Positions 8,261 through 18,143 of a stretch of 64,000 bases of DNA are shown here, in pieces; within the stretch, counting starts at the first letter, position 1; each line of letters opens with the position of its first letter. The position numbers were made by a program, and so were the translations under genes. The DNA comes from an uncultured Alphaproteobacteria bacterium (GTDB lineage Bacteria > Pseudomonadota > Alphaproteobacteria > RF32 > CAG-239), in contig CALXPL010000003.1 of NCBI GenBank assembly GCA_944390275.1, positions 82,373 to 146,372 on the forward strand. The letters run 5' to 3'. The notes under the pieces are model-generated. The model saw nothing but the letters and a program-made list of their open reading frames with translations, searched no databases and was not told the DNA's origin.

Positions 8261-9376
8261 TTACCTTTTATGTTTTACCAATGCTACTTTGTTGCCCGAG
8301 AGGTATTGGATTTTGTTTTCCATTTCCAGTTTTAACAGTTCTGTTGACAATGCCGTGCCGCTCAGACCCGATAATTGGATTAAATCATCTATTAAAATAC
8401 CCTCTTCGGTTAAAACATCACTTAATGGTGTTACCTTTTCTGGAATATCTCCATAATTTTTTACTTTGTCAAGGGGCTTGTCAAATAATCCCAGTTCTTC
8501 TTTGTAGTGTGATTCCTCTCTGTGTTTTGTTAAAAAGAGCGGGAGTTCTTTTAAAATATCTTCGTAATTTTCTATCAGAATTGCTCCTTCTTTGATGAGC
8601 TTGTTACACCCTGATGAACGACCCTCCAGCGGAGATCCCGGAATGGCAAAAATTTCTTTTCCTTGTTCTAAAGCTAATCTTGCGGTAATTAAGGAACCCG
8701 AGTTAAGAGTGGCTTCAACAACAAGCGTCCCTAAAGACAAGCCGGCGACAATTCGATTGCGTCGCGGAAAATTGTTGCTTTGCGGTTGTGTTCCTAAAGG
8801 AAGTTCGGAAATAATTGCTCCTTGTTCGCTAATTTGTTCATATAAAGGGGCATTTTCCGAAGGGTAGGGAACATCAACCCCCGTACCTAAAACGGCAATA
8901 GTTGCTCCGCTTTGGTTGTTGGCATATAACGCTCCTTTGTGGGCGGCGGTATCTATGCCTCGGGCCATTCCCGATATGATTAAAATGTCATTCTCCGTTA
9001 AATCATAGGATAAGCGTGAGGCTTGTTTCCTGCCGTTAATTGACGCATTACGGGCTCCGACCACGGATAGGGCTTGTTCTTGTGTTAAAAGTTTGGTGTT
9101 GCCTTTGATATAGAGAATCGGCGGGGCATCTACCAGATGCCTTAAATGTTTCGGATAGCCTTCATCTTCAAAACTTAAAATTTTGATGTTTTGTTTTTCG
9201 GCTTTTTTGATTTCTTCTTCGGCATCTTTCTTTGAGGGAACATTATGTCGTTTGGAAACTTCCTGAAGAGCATCCTCAATACTGTCATAACGTTGTTTGA
9301 GTTTGAAAAAACTTATAGGCCCTATGGTTTCCGTGTTGATTAACCGAATCCAATTTATCAGTTTTTCCGTTTCCAT
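8261..9376 (-). CDS. dprA: DNA-processing protein DprA
   Basis: Loads RecA on incoming single-stranded DNA during natural transformation. The 371-residue protein has a helix-hairpin-type N-terminal region, the Rossmann-like DprA core (VVGARNASINGRKQ, SGMARGIDTAAHKGAL, IAVLGTGVDVPYPSEN, FPRRNRIVAGLS, EGRSSGCNKLI) and a C-terminal winged-helix-like domain (PLSDVLTEEGILIDDLIQLS). Located between plsY and topA with 6-bp gaps. The presence of DprA does not by itself prove competence. Confidence 0.95.
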   Translation of the reverse strand: METEKLINWIRLINTETIGPISFFKLKQRYDSIEDALQEVSKRHNVPSKKDAEEEIKKAEKQNIKILSFEDEGYPKHLRHLVDAPPILYIKGNTKLLTQEQALSVVGARNASINGRKQASRLSYDLTENDILIISGMARGIDTAAHKGALYANNQSGATIAVLGTGVDVPYPSENAPLYEQISEQGAIISELPLGTQPQSNNFPRRNRIVAGLSLGTLVVEATLNSGSLITARLALEQGKEIFAIPGSPLEGRSSGCNKLIKEGAILIENYEDILKELPLFLTKHREESHYKEELGLFDKPLDKVKNYGDIPEKVTPLSDVLTEEGILIDDLIQLSGLSGTALSTELLKLEMENKIQYLSGNKVALVKHKR

Positions 9377-9382
9377 CTTTAC

Positions 9383-10024
9383 CTATTTTTTCTTAAAACT
9401 GATTTTGCTTTCCGTGCCTTTATACAAACGAACAATGTTGGCATGATGTCTGATTAAGACAAGTAAAGCAATTGCACTATAAAAAATGGCGTGTACCGGA
9501 TCACTAAGGAAGAAAGCAAAAACAGGAACAGAAAGACAAGCTAAAATGGCGGAGAGTGATGAATAACGTGTGGTAAATGCCGTGATTAGCCATACGCCTA
9601 ATGCGATTAATCCTAATTGTGCTTGAGTGGCGACGATAAAACCGAATCCTGAGGCGACACCTTTACCGCCCTTAAATTTTAACCAAACCGGAAAATTATG
9701 ACCGATAACTCCCATGACACCGGCAATTAAGCCCGAAACAACCGGAACGGTTGAGATAAAACCGAGTATGCTGCAAAAGCCTTCCGGTGCGTAGGCTTGA
9801 GCTATGAGAGCGGCAATACCGGCTTTGGAGGCATCTAATATGACCGTGAGTAAGGCTAAATCTTTGCGTCCCGTGCGGAGAACGTTGGTGGCTCCGATGT
9901 TGCCGGAACCTATTTTTCGGATATCTCCCAAGCCGCAAATCTTGGTTAATACTAATCCGAAAGGTATTGAACCCAGCAAGTATCCCCCGATTGCCGCAAG
10001 TATAAAATATGTTCCGATATTCAT
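9383..10024 (-). CDS. plsY: Glycerol-3-phosphate acyltransferase PlsY
   Basis: Inner-membrane acyltransferase that makes lysophosphatidic acid from acyl-phosphate and glycerol-3-phosphate. The 213-residue protein has about five membrane helices and the three conserved cytoplasmic loops: SIPFGLVLTK, GSGNIGATNVLRTGRK (37-52) and GHNFPVWLKFKGGKGVASG. First gene of the plsY-dprA-topA unit; a strong AAGGAGAA ribosome-binding site lies upstream of the ATG. Confidence 0.95.
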   Translation of the reverse strand: MNIGTYFILAAIGGYLLGSIPFGLVLTKICGLGDIRKIGSGNIGATNVLRTGRKDLALLTVILDASKAGIAALIAQAYAPEGFCSILGFISTVPVVSGLIAGVMGVIGHNFPVWLKFKGGKGVASGFGFIVATQAQLGLIALGVWLITAFTTRYSSLSAILACLSVPVFAFFLSDPVHAIFYSAIALLVLIRHHANIVRLYKGTESKISFKKK

Positions 10025-10202
10025 GGCGTTCTCCTTTTCTTTATCGTTTTCTTTTATTCTTAATCTTATCGTTTTGTTATTTCAACCTTATTTTTCCCCT
10101 CTTGTGTATCTCTTGTGCGAATAAGTTGATAATAGTTGATGACTTTCTGGTTTTCTTCATTAATATATCTAAAACAATAATTTTTTTTGATAAGGAACTC
10201 TT

Positions 10203-10913
10203 ATGAAGCCTATTTATAAACGAATCCTGTTAAAAGTTTCCGGTGAAGGATTAATGGGAAAACAAAATTTCGGTATCGATGCCGATGCCGTGAAAAATAT
10301 TGTCAACGAAATCAAACTCATTCATGAAACCGGTGTGGAAATTTGTATTATTGTTGGAGGCGGTAATATTTTTCGCGGAGTGCAGGAGGCTTCTAAGGGA
10401 ATTGATCGAACCGTCGGTGATTATGTCGGTATGATGGCGACAATTATGAATGCCGTTTATTTACAAAATATTATGGAACAAAATAATCTGCCCGTGCGCG
10501 TGATGTCCGGTTTGCAGGTGCCGCAAGTTTGCGAATCCTATCTCTATCGTCGCGCCTTGCGTCATTTGGAGAAAAAACGTATTGTTATCTTTGCCGGAGG
10601 TACCGGAAATCCTTTCTTTACAACAGATACCGGTGCTGTCTTACGTGCTTCCGAAATGAAATGTGATGTGATTATGAAATCAACACAAGTCGATGGTGTT
10701 TATGATGCTGATCCGCGAAAAAATCCTGAAGCAAAACGTTATGATACCGTTTCTTATGATGAAGTTATCGAAAAACAGTTGGCGGTTATGGATATGACGG
10801 CAATTGCCATGGCTCGTGAAAATCATATTCCGATTATGGTCTTTTCTCAACACGAAAAAGGCTCTTTGGCTAAGGCTGTTTGCGGAAAAGGTGTGTTTTC
10901 TCTTATTAAATAA
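10203..10913 (+). CDS. pyrH: Uridylate kinase
   Basis: Cytoplasmic UMP kinase of the amino-acid-kinase fold making UDP. The 236-residue sequence has RILLKVSGEGLMG (8-20), the GGGNIFRG loop, DYVGMMATIMNA, FAGGTGNPFFTTDTGA and VDGVYDADPRKNP, which are diagnostic. It opens the plus-strand run pyrH-frr-uppS-cdsA-rseP-bamA-lpxD-fabZ. The usual upstream rpsB-tsf pair is not here. AAGGAACTCTT precedes the ATG. Confidence 0.96.
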   Translation: MKPIYKRILLKVSGEGLMGKQNFGIDADAVKNIVNEIKLIHETGVEICIIVGGGNIFRGVQEASKGIDRTVGDYVGMMATIMNAVYLQNIMEQNNLPVRVMSGLQVPQVCESYLYRRALRHLEKKRIVIFAGGTGNPFFTTDTGAVLRASEMKCDVIMKSTQVDGVYDADPRKNPEAKRYDTVSYDEVIEKQLAVMDMTAIAMARENHIPIMVFSQHEKGSLAKAVCGKGVFSLIK

Positions 10914-11003
10914 TTTAACATCAACTTGAAAAACTGCTTGCCAAACGTAAGAAAATAAATAATTATGCTCTTAGCGGAAAATTTTTTTGAGGTATGAATT
11001 AAT

Positions 11004-11567
11004 ATGTCTGATTTTTCATCTATTAAAAACGAAACAAAATCCAAAATGGATAAAACTTTGGAATCTTTAAAAGCTGATTTTGGCAGCCTTCGCGCCGGAA
11101 GAGCTCATGCCAGCTTGCTTGACGGAATTATGGTGGAAGCCTACGGAAGTATGACCCCGATTGCTCAACTCGGTACCGTTTCTACTCCCGATGCTCGTAC
11201 AATTTCTATTTCCGTTTGGGATAGAAGTATGGCTAAAGCTGTTGAAAAAGCGATTATGGAATCGGAACTCGGTCTGAATCCGGCTTCTGACGGTCAGCTC
11301 ATTCGTGTGCCTATTCCTCCGCTTTCTGAAGAAAGAAGAAAAGAATTAACAAAAGTCGCCGGAAAATATGCCGAGAACAATAAAGTGGCTATTCGTAATT
11401 TGCGCCGCGATGCTTTGGATGAAGTTAAAAAACTTAAAAAAGATAATGCTATTTCCGAAGATGATGAAAAACGTTATGAAAACGAAATTCAAAAATTGAC
11501 GGATGAAGCAATTAAAAAGATTGAAGAACTTCTTGCTCAAAAAGAAAAAGATATTCTTCAGGTTTAA
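11004..11567 (+). CDS. frr: Ribosome recycling factor
   Basis: Splits post-termination ribosomes together with EF-G. The 187-residue protein is a typical RRF: KMDKTLESLKADFGSLRAGRA at the start of the long helical domain, the PIAQLGTVSTPDARTISI beta-domain section, and the closing helices with RRDALDEVKKLKK. Length equals the family norm (about 185). 90 bp after pyrH and before a strong terminator, so uppS onward may have a separate promoter or read-through. Confidence 0.96.
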   Translation: MSDFSSIKNETKSKMDKTLESLKADFGSLRAGRAHASLLDGIMVEAYGSMTPIAQLGTVSTPDARTISISVWDRSMAKAVEKAIMESELGLNPASDGQLIRVPIPPLSEERRKELTKVAGKYAENNKVAIRNLRRDALDEVKKLKKDNAISEDDEKRYENEIQKLTDEAIKKIEELLAQKEKDILQV

Positions 11568-11581
11568 TGTGTGACTGATTA

Positions 11582-11617
11582 AAACGCCTCCTCTTTTTTG
11601 TTGAAGAGGCGTTTTTG
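11582..11617 (+). terminator. Rho-independent terminator after frr
   Basis: Stem AAACGCCTC / GAGGCGTTT followed by a T run. It ends 29 bp before the uppS start and shows that a longer uppS frame beginning at 11598 is not a real start. Confidence 0.8.
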
Positions 11618-11645
11618 GTGTAATTCTTGGGTTTTTTATTTGATT

Positions 11646-12347
11646 ATGGCAGAATCCTTAAAACATATTGCAATTATCATGGACGGTAATGGTCGGTGGG
11701 CTCAAAAGCGCCTTTTACCTCGCTCAGCCGGTCATAAAAAAGGGGCAGAAAATGTTAAAATAATTGCTAAAGCGGCAAATAAACTCGGTGTGAAATATCT
11801 TACGCTTTATGCTTTTTCTACCGAAAATTGGAACCGTCCGAAAGATGAAGTCGATACTTTGATGTCTTTGTTGCGCGAGTATTTGCATTCCGATTTTCAA
11901 GAACTTCATGAAAATAATGTTCGTATTCTCTTTATCGGCGAACGTTATATGCTTGATGATGATATTGTTAAGGCAATGGAAAATCTGGAAAAACAAACCG
12001 CTCAAAATACCGGATTAACCCTTTGTTTTGCTATCAGTTATGGTGCTCGTCAAGAAATGTTGCAGGCAGTTAAAAATTTGGCTTGCTTGTTAAAAAAAGG
12101 TGATATCTCGGAAAGTGATGTTGATATTCAAACTTTTTCTGATATGCTATATACAAAAAATATTCCCGATCCGGATGTCTTAATTCGTACCGGCGGTGAA
12201 TTTCGAATTAGTAACTTTTTGTTGTGGCAACTTGCTTATACCGAATTGTTCTTTTCTCAAACTCAATGGCCCGATTTTGATGAAAAAGAACTCGAAAGCA
12301 TTGTAACTCAATTTAAATCTCGGGAGAGAAGATATGGAAAAATCTAA
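11646..12347 (+). CDS. uppS: Undecaprenyl diphosphate synthase
   Basis: cis-Prenyltransferase that elongates FPP with IPP to undecaprenyl diphosphate, the carrier for peptidoglycan and LPS. 233 residues with HIAIIMDGNGRWAQKR (catalytic Asp of the MDGNGR motif), SAGHKKGAE, LTLYAFSTENWNRP, ISYGARQEM and DVLIRTGGEFRISNFLLWQ. The ATG at 11646 is chosen because the upstream in-frame extension runs through the frr terminator. It overlaps cdsA by 14 bp. Confidence 0.96.
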   Translation: MAESLKHIAIIMDGNGRWAQKRLLPRSAGHKKGAENVKIIAKAANKLGVKYLTLYAFSTENWNRPKDEVDTLMSLLREYLHSDFQELHENNVRILFIGERYMLDDDIVKAMENLEKQTAQNTGLTLCFAISYGARQEMLQAVKNLACLLKKGDISESDVDIQTFSDMLYTKNIPDPDVLIRTGGEFRISNFLLWQLAYTELFFSQTQWPDFDEKELESIVTQFKSRERRYGKI

Positions 12348-13131
12348 GCGTGATGCTTTGACTAAGCGCATTTTAAGTTCTCTACTTATTGTTCCTTTGA
12401 CCTTGTTGGCTATTTATTTGGGAATGCCTTATTTCAACCTTTTTGTATTGTTTCTCGGTTGCCTTTTAATTTGGGAATGGACGCAGATGTTGCCAACTTC
12501 CAAAAAAAATCTTTTTGCTTCTATTTATGCTTTTGCTCTCGGGGCTTCGGTTTGGCTCTTGCATATTTTTGCCGTTCCTTTGGCTATTGTCCTCGCTTCC
12601 GCTTTGGCTGTCTCTAAGTCTAAAGGTGAAAAACATCGTGCTTTCTTAATTCTTGGAGCTCCTTACATCTCTATTGGTTTGGGGGCTTTCGCTTGGTTGT
12701 ATAGTATCGGTGGTTTGGAATGCGTTTTATGGTTCGTTTTAACCGTTTGGAGCGTTGATATCGGTGGTTATGTCGTCGGTACTTCTCTCAAAGGTCCTAA
12801 ATTGGCTCCGAAAATCAGTCCGAATAAAACTTGGTCCGGTTTGTTGGGCGGAATGCTCTTGGCTACATTGGTTACTTGGGCCTATGTCTTTGCTTTTGAC
12901 ATTCAACCTTATTGGCAAACAGCTCTTATTGCGGCAGCTCCCGTTGTTGCCGTTATTGCTCAAATCGGCGACCTCATCGAATCGTATATGAAACGTACCC
13001 TAAATCTTAAAGATTCAAGCAATCTTATTCCGGGACATGGCGGTATCTTTGACCGAATCGACGGCTTGGTCTTTGCCGCTCCGTTTGTTTTGATTTTTGT
13101 TATTTTGCTTTTTAATTTTCAGATGAGTTAG
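12334..13131 (+). CDS. cdsA: Phosphatidate cytidylyltransferase
   Basis: Inner-membrane enzyme that converts phosphatidic acid and CTP into CDP-diacylglycerol for all phospholipids. 265 residues, about seven membrane segments, with the family signature near the C-terminus: SPNKTWSGLLGG, QIGDLIESYMKR, and KDSSNLIPGHGGIFDRIDGL. GGGAGAAGAT precedes the ATG inside uppS. dxr, often the next gene, is not present: rseP starts 5 bp later. Confidence 0.95.
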   Translation: MEKSKRDALTKRILSSLLIVPLTLLAIYLGMPYFNLFVLFLGCLLIWEWTQMLPTSKKNLFASIYAFALGASVWLLHIFAVPLAIVLASALAVSKSKGEKHRAFLILGAPYISIGLGAFAWLYSIGGLECVLWFVLTVWSVDIGGYVVGTSLKGPKLAPKISPNKTWSGLLGGMLLATLVTWAYVFAFDIQPYWQTALIAAAPVVAVIAQIGDLIESYMKRTLNLKDSSNLIPGHGGIFDRIDGLVFAAPFVLIFVILLFNFQMS

Positions 13132-13136
13132 TAATT

Positions 13137-14270
13137 ATGCAGTTGTTGATTAATCTTGTTTATTATGTCGTTCCTTTCCTTGTCCTGCTCGGAATTCTTG
13201 TTTTTGTTCATGAGTTGGGACATTTTTGGGTTGCGCGACTTTTAAAAGTTAAAGTTGATGAATTTTCTATCGGTTTTGGAAAAGAACTTTGGGGAAAAGA
13301 CGATAAAAAAGGTACTCATTGGAAAATAGGTGCTATCCCTCTTGGCGGATATTGTAAATTTTTTGGTGATGAAGATGCTTCCTCCGCTTCCGAATCCGAT
13401 AAACTCAAAGATTTATCCGATGAAGAAAAAAAACACGTTTTCCAATTCTTACCTCCTTTTCAAAAAATTTTAATTGCCGTAGCCGGTCCTGCGGCTAATT
13501 ACTTGTTTGCTATTTTGGTATTTACTTCCATCTTTTTTACTCTCGGAAAAATGGATTTTCCTCCTATCGTCGGCTCCGTTATTGAGGGAAGTGCCGCTCA
13601 ACAAGCCGGAATTCAACCCAATGATCGTATTTTGAAAATTAACGGTCATGATATCAATAATTTTCAGGACATAAATTACGAGGTTACTTTGGCGGTTGAC
13701 GGTAAAGCCGAAGTTGTTGTCTTGCGTGATGGAAGTGAAAAAAATATTAATCTAAATTTAAAACCTGTTGAGGTAAAAAATTCTGATGGGACATCTACTT
13801 CTAAAATTATGTTGGGAGTGAAATCTCTTAATGTTATGGAAATAGACCATCAAAGATTGAGCTTCCTTGATGCCGTGCATGAGGCTTGTCGCGAAACATG
13901 GAGTATTACCGATGCTACTTTGCGCGGGGTCGGACAAATGATTACCGGTCAACGCGGCGGTGATGATGTCGGCGGTATTATTCGAATCGCTGAAATGTCC
14001 GGTGATATTACCAAACAAAATGGTATTCTCGATTTTATTGTCTTTATGGCCTTGCTCTCCATTAATTTAGGATTGATTAATCTCTTTCCTATTCCCTTGC
14101 TGGATGGCGGACATATCGTCATTAATTTGATTGAGCTGGTTACGCGTCGTGAATTGGGAACAAAAATCAAGGATTATTTGTTTAAAACAGGTTTTGCTTT
14201 GATTATGGCTTTGATGATTTTTGCAACTTGGAATGATATTGTCCGCTTGATTAATCGTTGGTTTGCTTAA
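13137..14270 (+). CDS. rseP: RIP metalloprotease RseP (site-2 protease)
   Basis: Intramembrane zinc protease that cleaves anti-sigma factors and signal peptide remnants. 377 residues: HELGH zinc motif in FVHELGHFWVARLL (about 24-28), a single clear PDZ domain (VVGSVIEGSAAQQAGIQPND, roughly 140-200), and the third zinc ligand in NLFPIPLLDGGHIV. RseP of E. coli has two PDZ domains; this shorter form has one. Located between cdsA and bamA, the classic envelope-biogenesis arrangement. Confidence 0.94.
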   Translation: MQLLINLVYYVVPFLVLLGILVFVHELGHFWVARLLKVKVDEFSIGFGKELWGKDDKKGTHWKIGAIPLGGYCKFFGDEDASSASESDKLKDLSDEEKKHVFQFLPPFQKILIAVAGPAANYLFAILVFTSIFFTLGKMDFPPIVGSVIEGSAAQQAGIQPNDRILKINGHDINNFQDINYEVTLAVDGKAEVVVLRDGSEKNINLNLKPVEVKNSDGTSTSKIMLGVKSLNVMEIDHQRLSFLDAVHEACRETWSITDATLRGVGQMITGQRGGDDVGGIIRIAEMSGDITKQNGILDFIVFMALLSINLGLINLFPIPLLDGGHIVINLIELVTRRELGTKIKDYLFKTGFALIMALMIFATWNDIVRLINRWFA

Positions 14271-14289
14271 TTTGAGGAATGGTACTCTT

Positions 14290-16554
14290 ATGAAAAAACT
14301 TTATTTTAGCTCTTGTCTTATGAGTTTGGCTGTCGCTTTTAATGCTTCTGCCGCGGATGTCTATATTCGCGATATTCAAGTCGATGGATTGCAACGCGTC
14401 GAAAATGAAACAGTCATGTCTTATTTGGATATTGATAAAAGTAAAGTTGTGTCCGAAGATAAAATGGACGAATCCTTAAAACATCTCTATGCAACGGGGT
14501 TGTTTGAAGATGTGTCGTTTTCGGTTACTCCTGACGGTACTCTTGTTATCAAAGTGGTTGAAAGTCCGGTTATTGGTGAGCGTGTTTTTGACGGAGCTGA
14601 TAAAATTGATGCTTCTTTGCTTGAAAAAGAAGTTCAATCCATGCCTCGCGGAACTTACAGCAAAGCTAAAGTTCAAGAAGACGTTCAACGTATTTTAGAA
14701 GTTTATAAAAGAAACGGACGTTATGCAACAGCGGTTGACCCAAAAATTATTAAACGCGATAATAATACTGTGGATTTGATTTTTGAAATTGAAGAAGGTC
14801 CCGCCGCCTCTATTGAAAAAGTTAATTTTGTCGGAAATGCTCATTATTCAAGCGATGATTTGCAAAATGAAATTATGAGTAAAGAAAGTCGTTGGTACCG
14901 CATCTTTTCAAATGCCGAAAATTATGATGCCGAAAAAACAAATTATGATAGTGAATTGTTGAGACGTTTCTATTTGCGTCATGGCTATGCCGATTTTCGC
15001 GTTGTTTCCTCCGTTGCTGAATTAAGTCCCGATAAAACTTCTTTTGTGTTAACGTATGTCTTAGATGAAGGACCTCGTTATCGTGTAACGGATGTCGCTA
15101 TTGTTTCCGAAATTAAAGATGTTGATACGGCTTCCTTAAATGAATCTTTGTTATTTGAGGTCGGTGATTATTATAATGCCGAATTAGTGGAAAAATCTAT
15201 TTTGGAAATTACGGAATCTCTTGGTAAAAAAGGTTTTGCTTTTGTTGATGTCGAACCTAAGTTGGAGCGTAATCCTGCCGATGCTTCTTTAGTCTTGACT
15301 TTTACCATAAAAGAAGGAGCGCGCGTTTTTGTTGATAAAATTAATATTACAGGAAATACGCGTACCGATGATGATGTTATACGTCGGGAATTCCGTATTG
15401 CCGAAGGCGATGCTTTCAATGCTTCAAAAATTCGTGCTTCTCGTCGTAATGTCGAAAATCTTGATTACTTTAGCAAAGTTGATATTCAAACCGTGCCTAG
15501 TGCTGACAGCAACAAAGCAGATATTAACGTCGATGTTCAGGAAAAATCTACTGGTTACTTTAATGTCGGTGTCGGTTATTCTACCGTTAACGGTGCTTTG
15601 GTCAGAACAGGTGTTACCGAAAATAACTTCCAAGGACGCGGGCAACAACTGGGCTTAGATATTGGTGTTTCTCAACGTGCTCAAGATTATAATATTAACT
15701 TTACCGAACCCTATTTCTTAGGACGTCGTTTAAGTGCCGGTGTCGATTTGTTCCATACCAGTGAAGACTATCAAGATGAAGGGTCTTATGATAGTACTTC
15801 TACCGGCGGAAGATTGCGTTTGGGATGGAAATATACCGATGATTTGTCTCAATATGTTCGTTATACTTTGCGTCGTGATAAAATTGAAGACGTTGCCGAT
15901 GATGCTTCTATCTATATTAAGGAAGAAGAGGGGAGTTATACCGGTTCTATCTTTGGGCAAACTTTGGTTTATGATAAACGCGATAGTGCCATCAATCCGA
16001 AAGAAGGTTATTATTTGTCTTTCGGAAATGATATTGCCGGTGCCGGTGGCGATGAGAAATTTTATAAGTTTGATGTTAAAGCCTATAAATATTATACAAT
16101 AGCTGATTATTATACCTTTAAGCTCTTTGCTAACGGTGGTTATATTGCCGGATTTGGCGATAAAGATGTTCGCTTGTCAAATCGTTATTATCTTGGTGGT
16201 TATAATATGCGCGGTTTTGAATATGCCGGTATTGGTGCGCGTGACCGCTATACCGATGATGCTTTAGGTGGTAACTGGATGATTTATACCGGTGCCGAAA
16301 TGTCTTTCCCAATCGGTTTGGATGAACTTGGTGTTAAGGGACGTACGTTTGTTGATGTCGGTATGCTGGGTAAACCTGATAATATGGATCCCGCTATTGT
16401 CGAATATTCTTCTTCACCTCGTGTTTCAACAGGTGTCGGTGTTACATGGCAATCTCCTATGGGTAATATTGATATTGATTTGGCCTTCCCGGTTGTTAAA
16501 GAAGATTATGATAAGACCGAAGTTTTCCGTTTGAATTTTGGAACACGTTTGTAA
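14290..16554 (+). CDS. bamA: Outer-membrane protein assembly factor BamA
   Basis: Omp85 insertase for outer-membrane beta-barrel proteins. The start at 14290 gives a signal peptide (MKKLYFSSCLMSLAVAF, cleavage after NASA) and follows a GAGGAA site. About 754 residues: five POTRA domains in the first 400 residues (DIQVDGLQRVENETVMSYL opens POTRA1; VDKINITGNTRTDDDVIRRE opens POTRA5), then the barrel with the GRGQQLGLDIGVSQR and RGFEYAGIGARD regions. The last residues are LNFGTRL, so the terminal aromatic usual for OMPs is replaced by Leu. Confidence 0.96.
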   Translation: MKKLYFSSCLMSLAVAFNASAADVYIRDIQVDGLQRVENETVMSYLDIDKSKVVSEDKMDESLKHLYATGLFEDVSFSVTPDGTLVIKVVESPVIGERVFDGADKIDASLLEKEVQSMPRGTYSKAKVQEDVQRILEVYKRNGRYATAVDPKIIKRDNNTVDLIFEIEEGPAASIEKVNFVGNAHYSSDDLQNEIMSKESRWYRIFSNAENYDAEKTNYDSELLRRFYLRHGYADFRVVSSVAELSPDKTSFVLTYVLDEGPRYRVTDVAIVSEIKDVDTASLNESLLFEVGDYYNAELVEKSILEITESLGKKGFAFVDVEPKLERNPADASLVLTFTIKEGARVFVDKINITGNTRTDDDVIRREFRIAEGDAFNASKIRASRRNVENLDYFSKVDIQTVPSADSNKADINVDVQEKSTGYFNVGVGYSTVNGALVRTGVTENNFQGRGQQLGLDIGVSQRAQDYNINFTEPYFLGRRLSAGVDLFHTSEDYQDEGSYDSTSTGGRLRLGWKYTDDLSQYVRYTLRRDKIEDVADDASIYIKEEEGSYTGSIFGQTLVYDKRDSAINPKEGYYLSFGNDIAGAGGDEKFYKFDVKAYKYYTIADYYTFKLFANGGYIAGFGDKDVRLSNRYYLGGYNMRGFEYAGIGARDRYTDDALGGNWMIYTGAEMSFPIGLDELGVKGRTFVDVGMLGKPDNMDPAIVEYSSSPRVSTGVGVTWQSPMGNIDIDLAFPVVKEDYDKTEVFRLNFGTRL

Positions 16555-16576
16555 TAGTTAATCTCAGGAGTGTTGC

Positions 16577-17590
16577 ATGGTTGATATAAATTTTTTTGAA
16601 AATAAAGGACCTTTTACTTTGCAGAAAATTGCTGAAATTTGTGAAGCAAAAATGGTCGATCCTTCAAAGTCTCAAGTTCTTATTAACGATATTGCAACTA
16701 TGTCTTCGGCTAAAAATGGTGAAATTTGTTTTTTCTATGATAAAAAAGCTAAAGAAAAAGGGGGACAAATTAAGGCAACGGCTTGTGTTACAACCGAAGA
16801 ACTTGCTCCTTTTGTGGCAGAAGGCGTCATTGTTTTAATCGCTAAAAATCCGAAACTTTCGTTTTTGAAACTTAATATCGAATTTTACAGCGAATATACG
16901 GCAAAACCCGATATTGCTTCAACGGCTAAGATTCATCCCAGTGCCATCATTGCTCCGAATTGTACAATCGGTGAATATGTAGTTATCGGTGAAAATGTTC
17001 GTATCGGGGAAAATTGCGTCATTGAAGCCGGAGCAGTTATTGCTCGCGGTTGTGTGATTGGTACGAATACGCGTATCGGAGCAAATGCTTCAATTGCTTA
17101 TGCGATTATCGGTGATAATTGTTATATTTATACCGGTGCTCGTATTGGGCAAGATGGGTTCGGTTTTATGATGATTGACGGAAAACATAAACGTATTCCT
17201 CAACTTGGGCGGGTTATCATCGGAAATGATGTCGAAATCGGAGCAAATACTTGTGTTGACCGCGGTGCTCTTGATGATACGGTTATCGGCGACGGCATGC
17301 GCGTGGATAATCTGGTACAAATTGCTCATAATGACAAGTTTGGAAACGGGTGTATTTTAGTGGCTCAAGCCGGTATTGCCGGAAGTTGTACTTTTGGTGA
17401 TTATGTTGTTTGCGGAGGACAGACCGGTTTTGCTGATCATTTGACTATCGGCAGCGGAGCGCAGGTTGCTTCTCAATCCGGAATTATGCGCGATATTAAG
17501 CCCGGTGAAGTGGTTATGGGTTATCCTGCTGTTCCCATTAAAGATTTTATGCGCCAAGTTGCTTATTTGCAAAAAGTTGGTAAAAAATAG
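16577..17590 (+). CDS. lpxD: UDP-3-O-acylglucosamine N-acyltransferase LpxD
   Basis: Adds the N-linked hydroxyacyl chain in lipid A synthesis. 337 residues: an N-terminal uridine-binding domain ending near residue 105, then a left-handed parallel beta-helix of hexapeptide repeats ([20 protein letters not shown], and similar up to about 300). The catalytic His region is seen in [14 protein letters not shown]. 22 bp after bamA with a CAGGAG site. skp/ompH, often between them, is absent. Confidence 0.95.
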   Translation: MVDINFFENKGPFTLQKIAEICEAKMVDPSKSQVLINDIATMSSAKNGEICFFYDKKAKEKGGQIKATACVTTEELAPFVAEGVIVLIAKNPKLSFLKLNIEFYSEYTAKPDIASTAKIHPSAIIAPNCTIGEYVVIGENVRIGENCVIEAGAVIARGCVIGTNTRIGANASIAYAIIGDNCYIYTGARIGQDGFGFMMIDGKHKRIPQLGRVIIGNDVEIGANTCVDRGALDDTVIGDGMRVDNLVQIAHNDKFGNGCILVAQAGIAGSCTFGDYVVCGGQTGFADHLTIGSGAQVASQSGIMRDIKPGEVVMGYPAVPIKDFMRQVAYLQKVGKK

Positions 17591-17618
17591 TTTTTTTAAT
17601 AGAGTTATGAGGTTTGTT

Positions 17619-18068
17619 ATGGCTGAAAATAAAATTTATAATATTGAAGATATCATGGATATGTTACCCCATCGTTATCCCTTTTTGTTGGTTGACCGTT
17701 TGGAGGTTGAAGAACCGGGGGTTAAAGGTATCGGTTTGAAAAATGTTACCATGAATGAAGAGTTTTTCCAAGGACATTTCCCCGGAAATCCGGTTATGCC
17801 CGGTGTCTTGCAAATCGAAGCGATGGCTCAGACTGCCGGTGCCGTTGTTATTTCGGGTATGGAAAATTATAAAGAAGAAAAACTCGGTGTTTTCTTTATG
17901 TCTATTGATGGTGTTAAATTTCGTAAACCGGTTAAGCCCGGAGATCAACTGAAAATGCATGTTGAAAAAATTAAAGAACGCGGCAAAATTTATGTCTTTA
18001 AAGGTGAGACATTTGTGGATGGAAAATTAGTTTCTGAAGCTGAATTTACGGCGATGATTGTTAAATAA
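17619..18068 (+). CDS. fabZ: 3-hydroxyacyl-ACP dehydratase FabZ
   Basis: Hot-dog-fold dehydratase of fatty-acid elongation. 149 residues from the ATG at 17619, which has a GAGG site 6 nt upstream; longer in-frame starts run into lpxD. Motifs: MLPHRYPFLLVDR, the catalytic His in FFQGHFPGNPVMPG and the catalytic Glu in VLQIEAMAQTAG. Last gene of the run; lpxA, which normally follows, is missing. Confidence 0.96.
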   Translation: MAENKIYNIEDIMDMLPHRYPFLLVDRLEVEEPGVKGIGLKNVTMNEEFFQGHFPGNPVMPGVLQIEAMAQTAGAVVISGMENYKEEKLGVFFMSIDGVKFRKPVKPGDQLKMHVEKIKERGKIYVFKGETFVDGKLVSEAEFTAMIVK

Positions 18069-18094
18069 TTTTGCTTTGCATGGTAATTTTTTAT

Positions 18095-18125
18095 TTCCCT
18101 GTGATTTTTTCATGGGGATTTTTTA
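18095..18125 (+). terminator. Terminator after fabZ
   Basis: Hairpin TCCCTGTGA / TCATGGGGA with two wobble pairs, followed by a long T run. Confidence 0.6.
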
Positions 18126-18143
18126 TTTTTTGAAAAATAAAAA

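Noticed and set aside
11598-11645. Upstream extension of uppS
   Set aside because: Runs over the frr terminator and has no ribosome-binding site.
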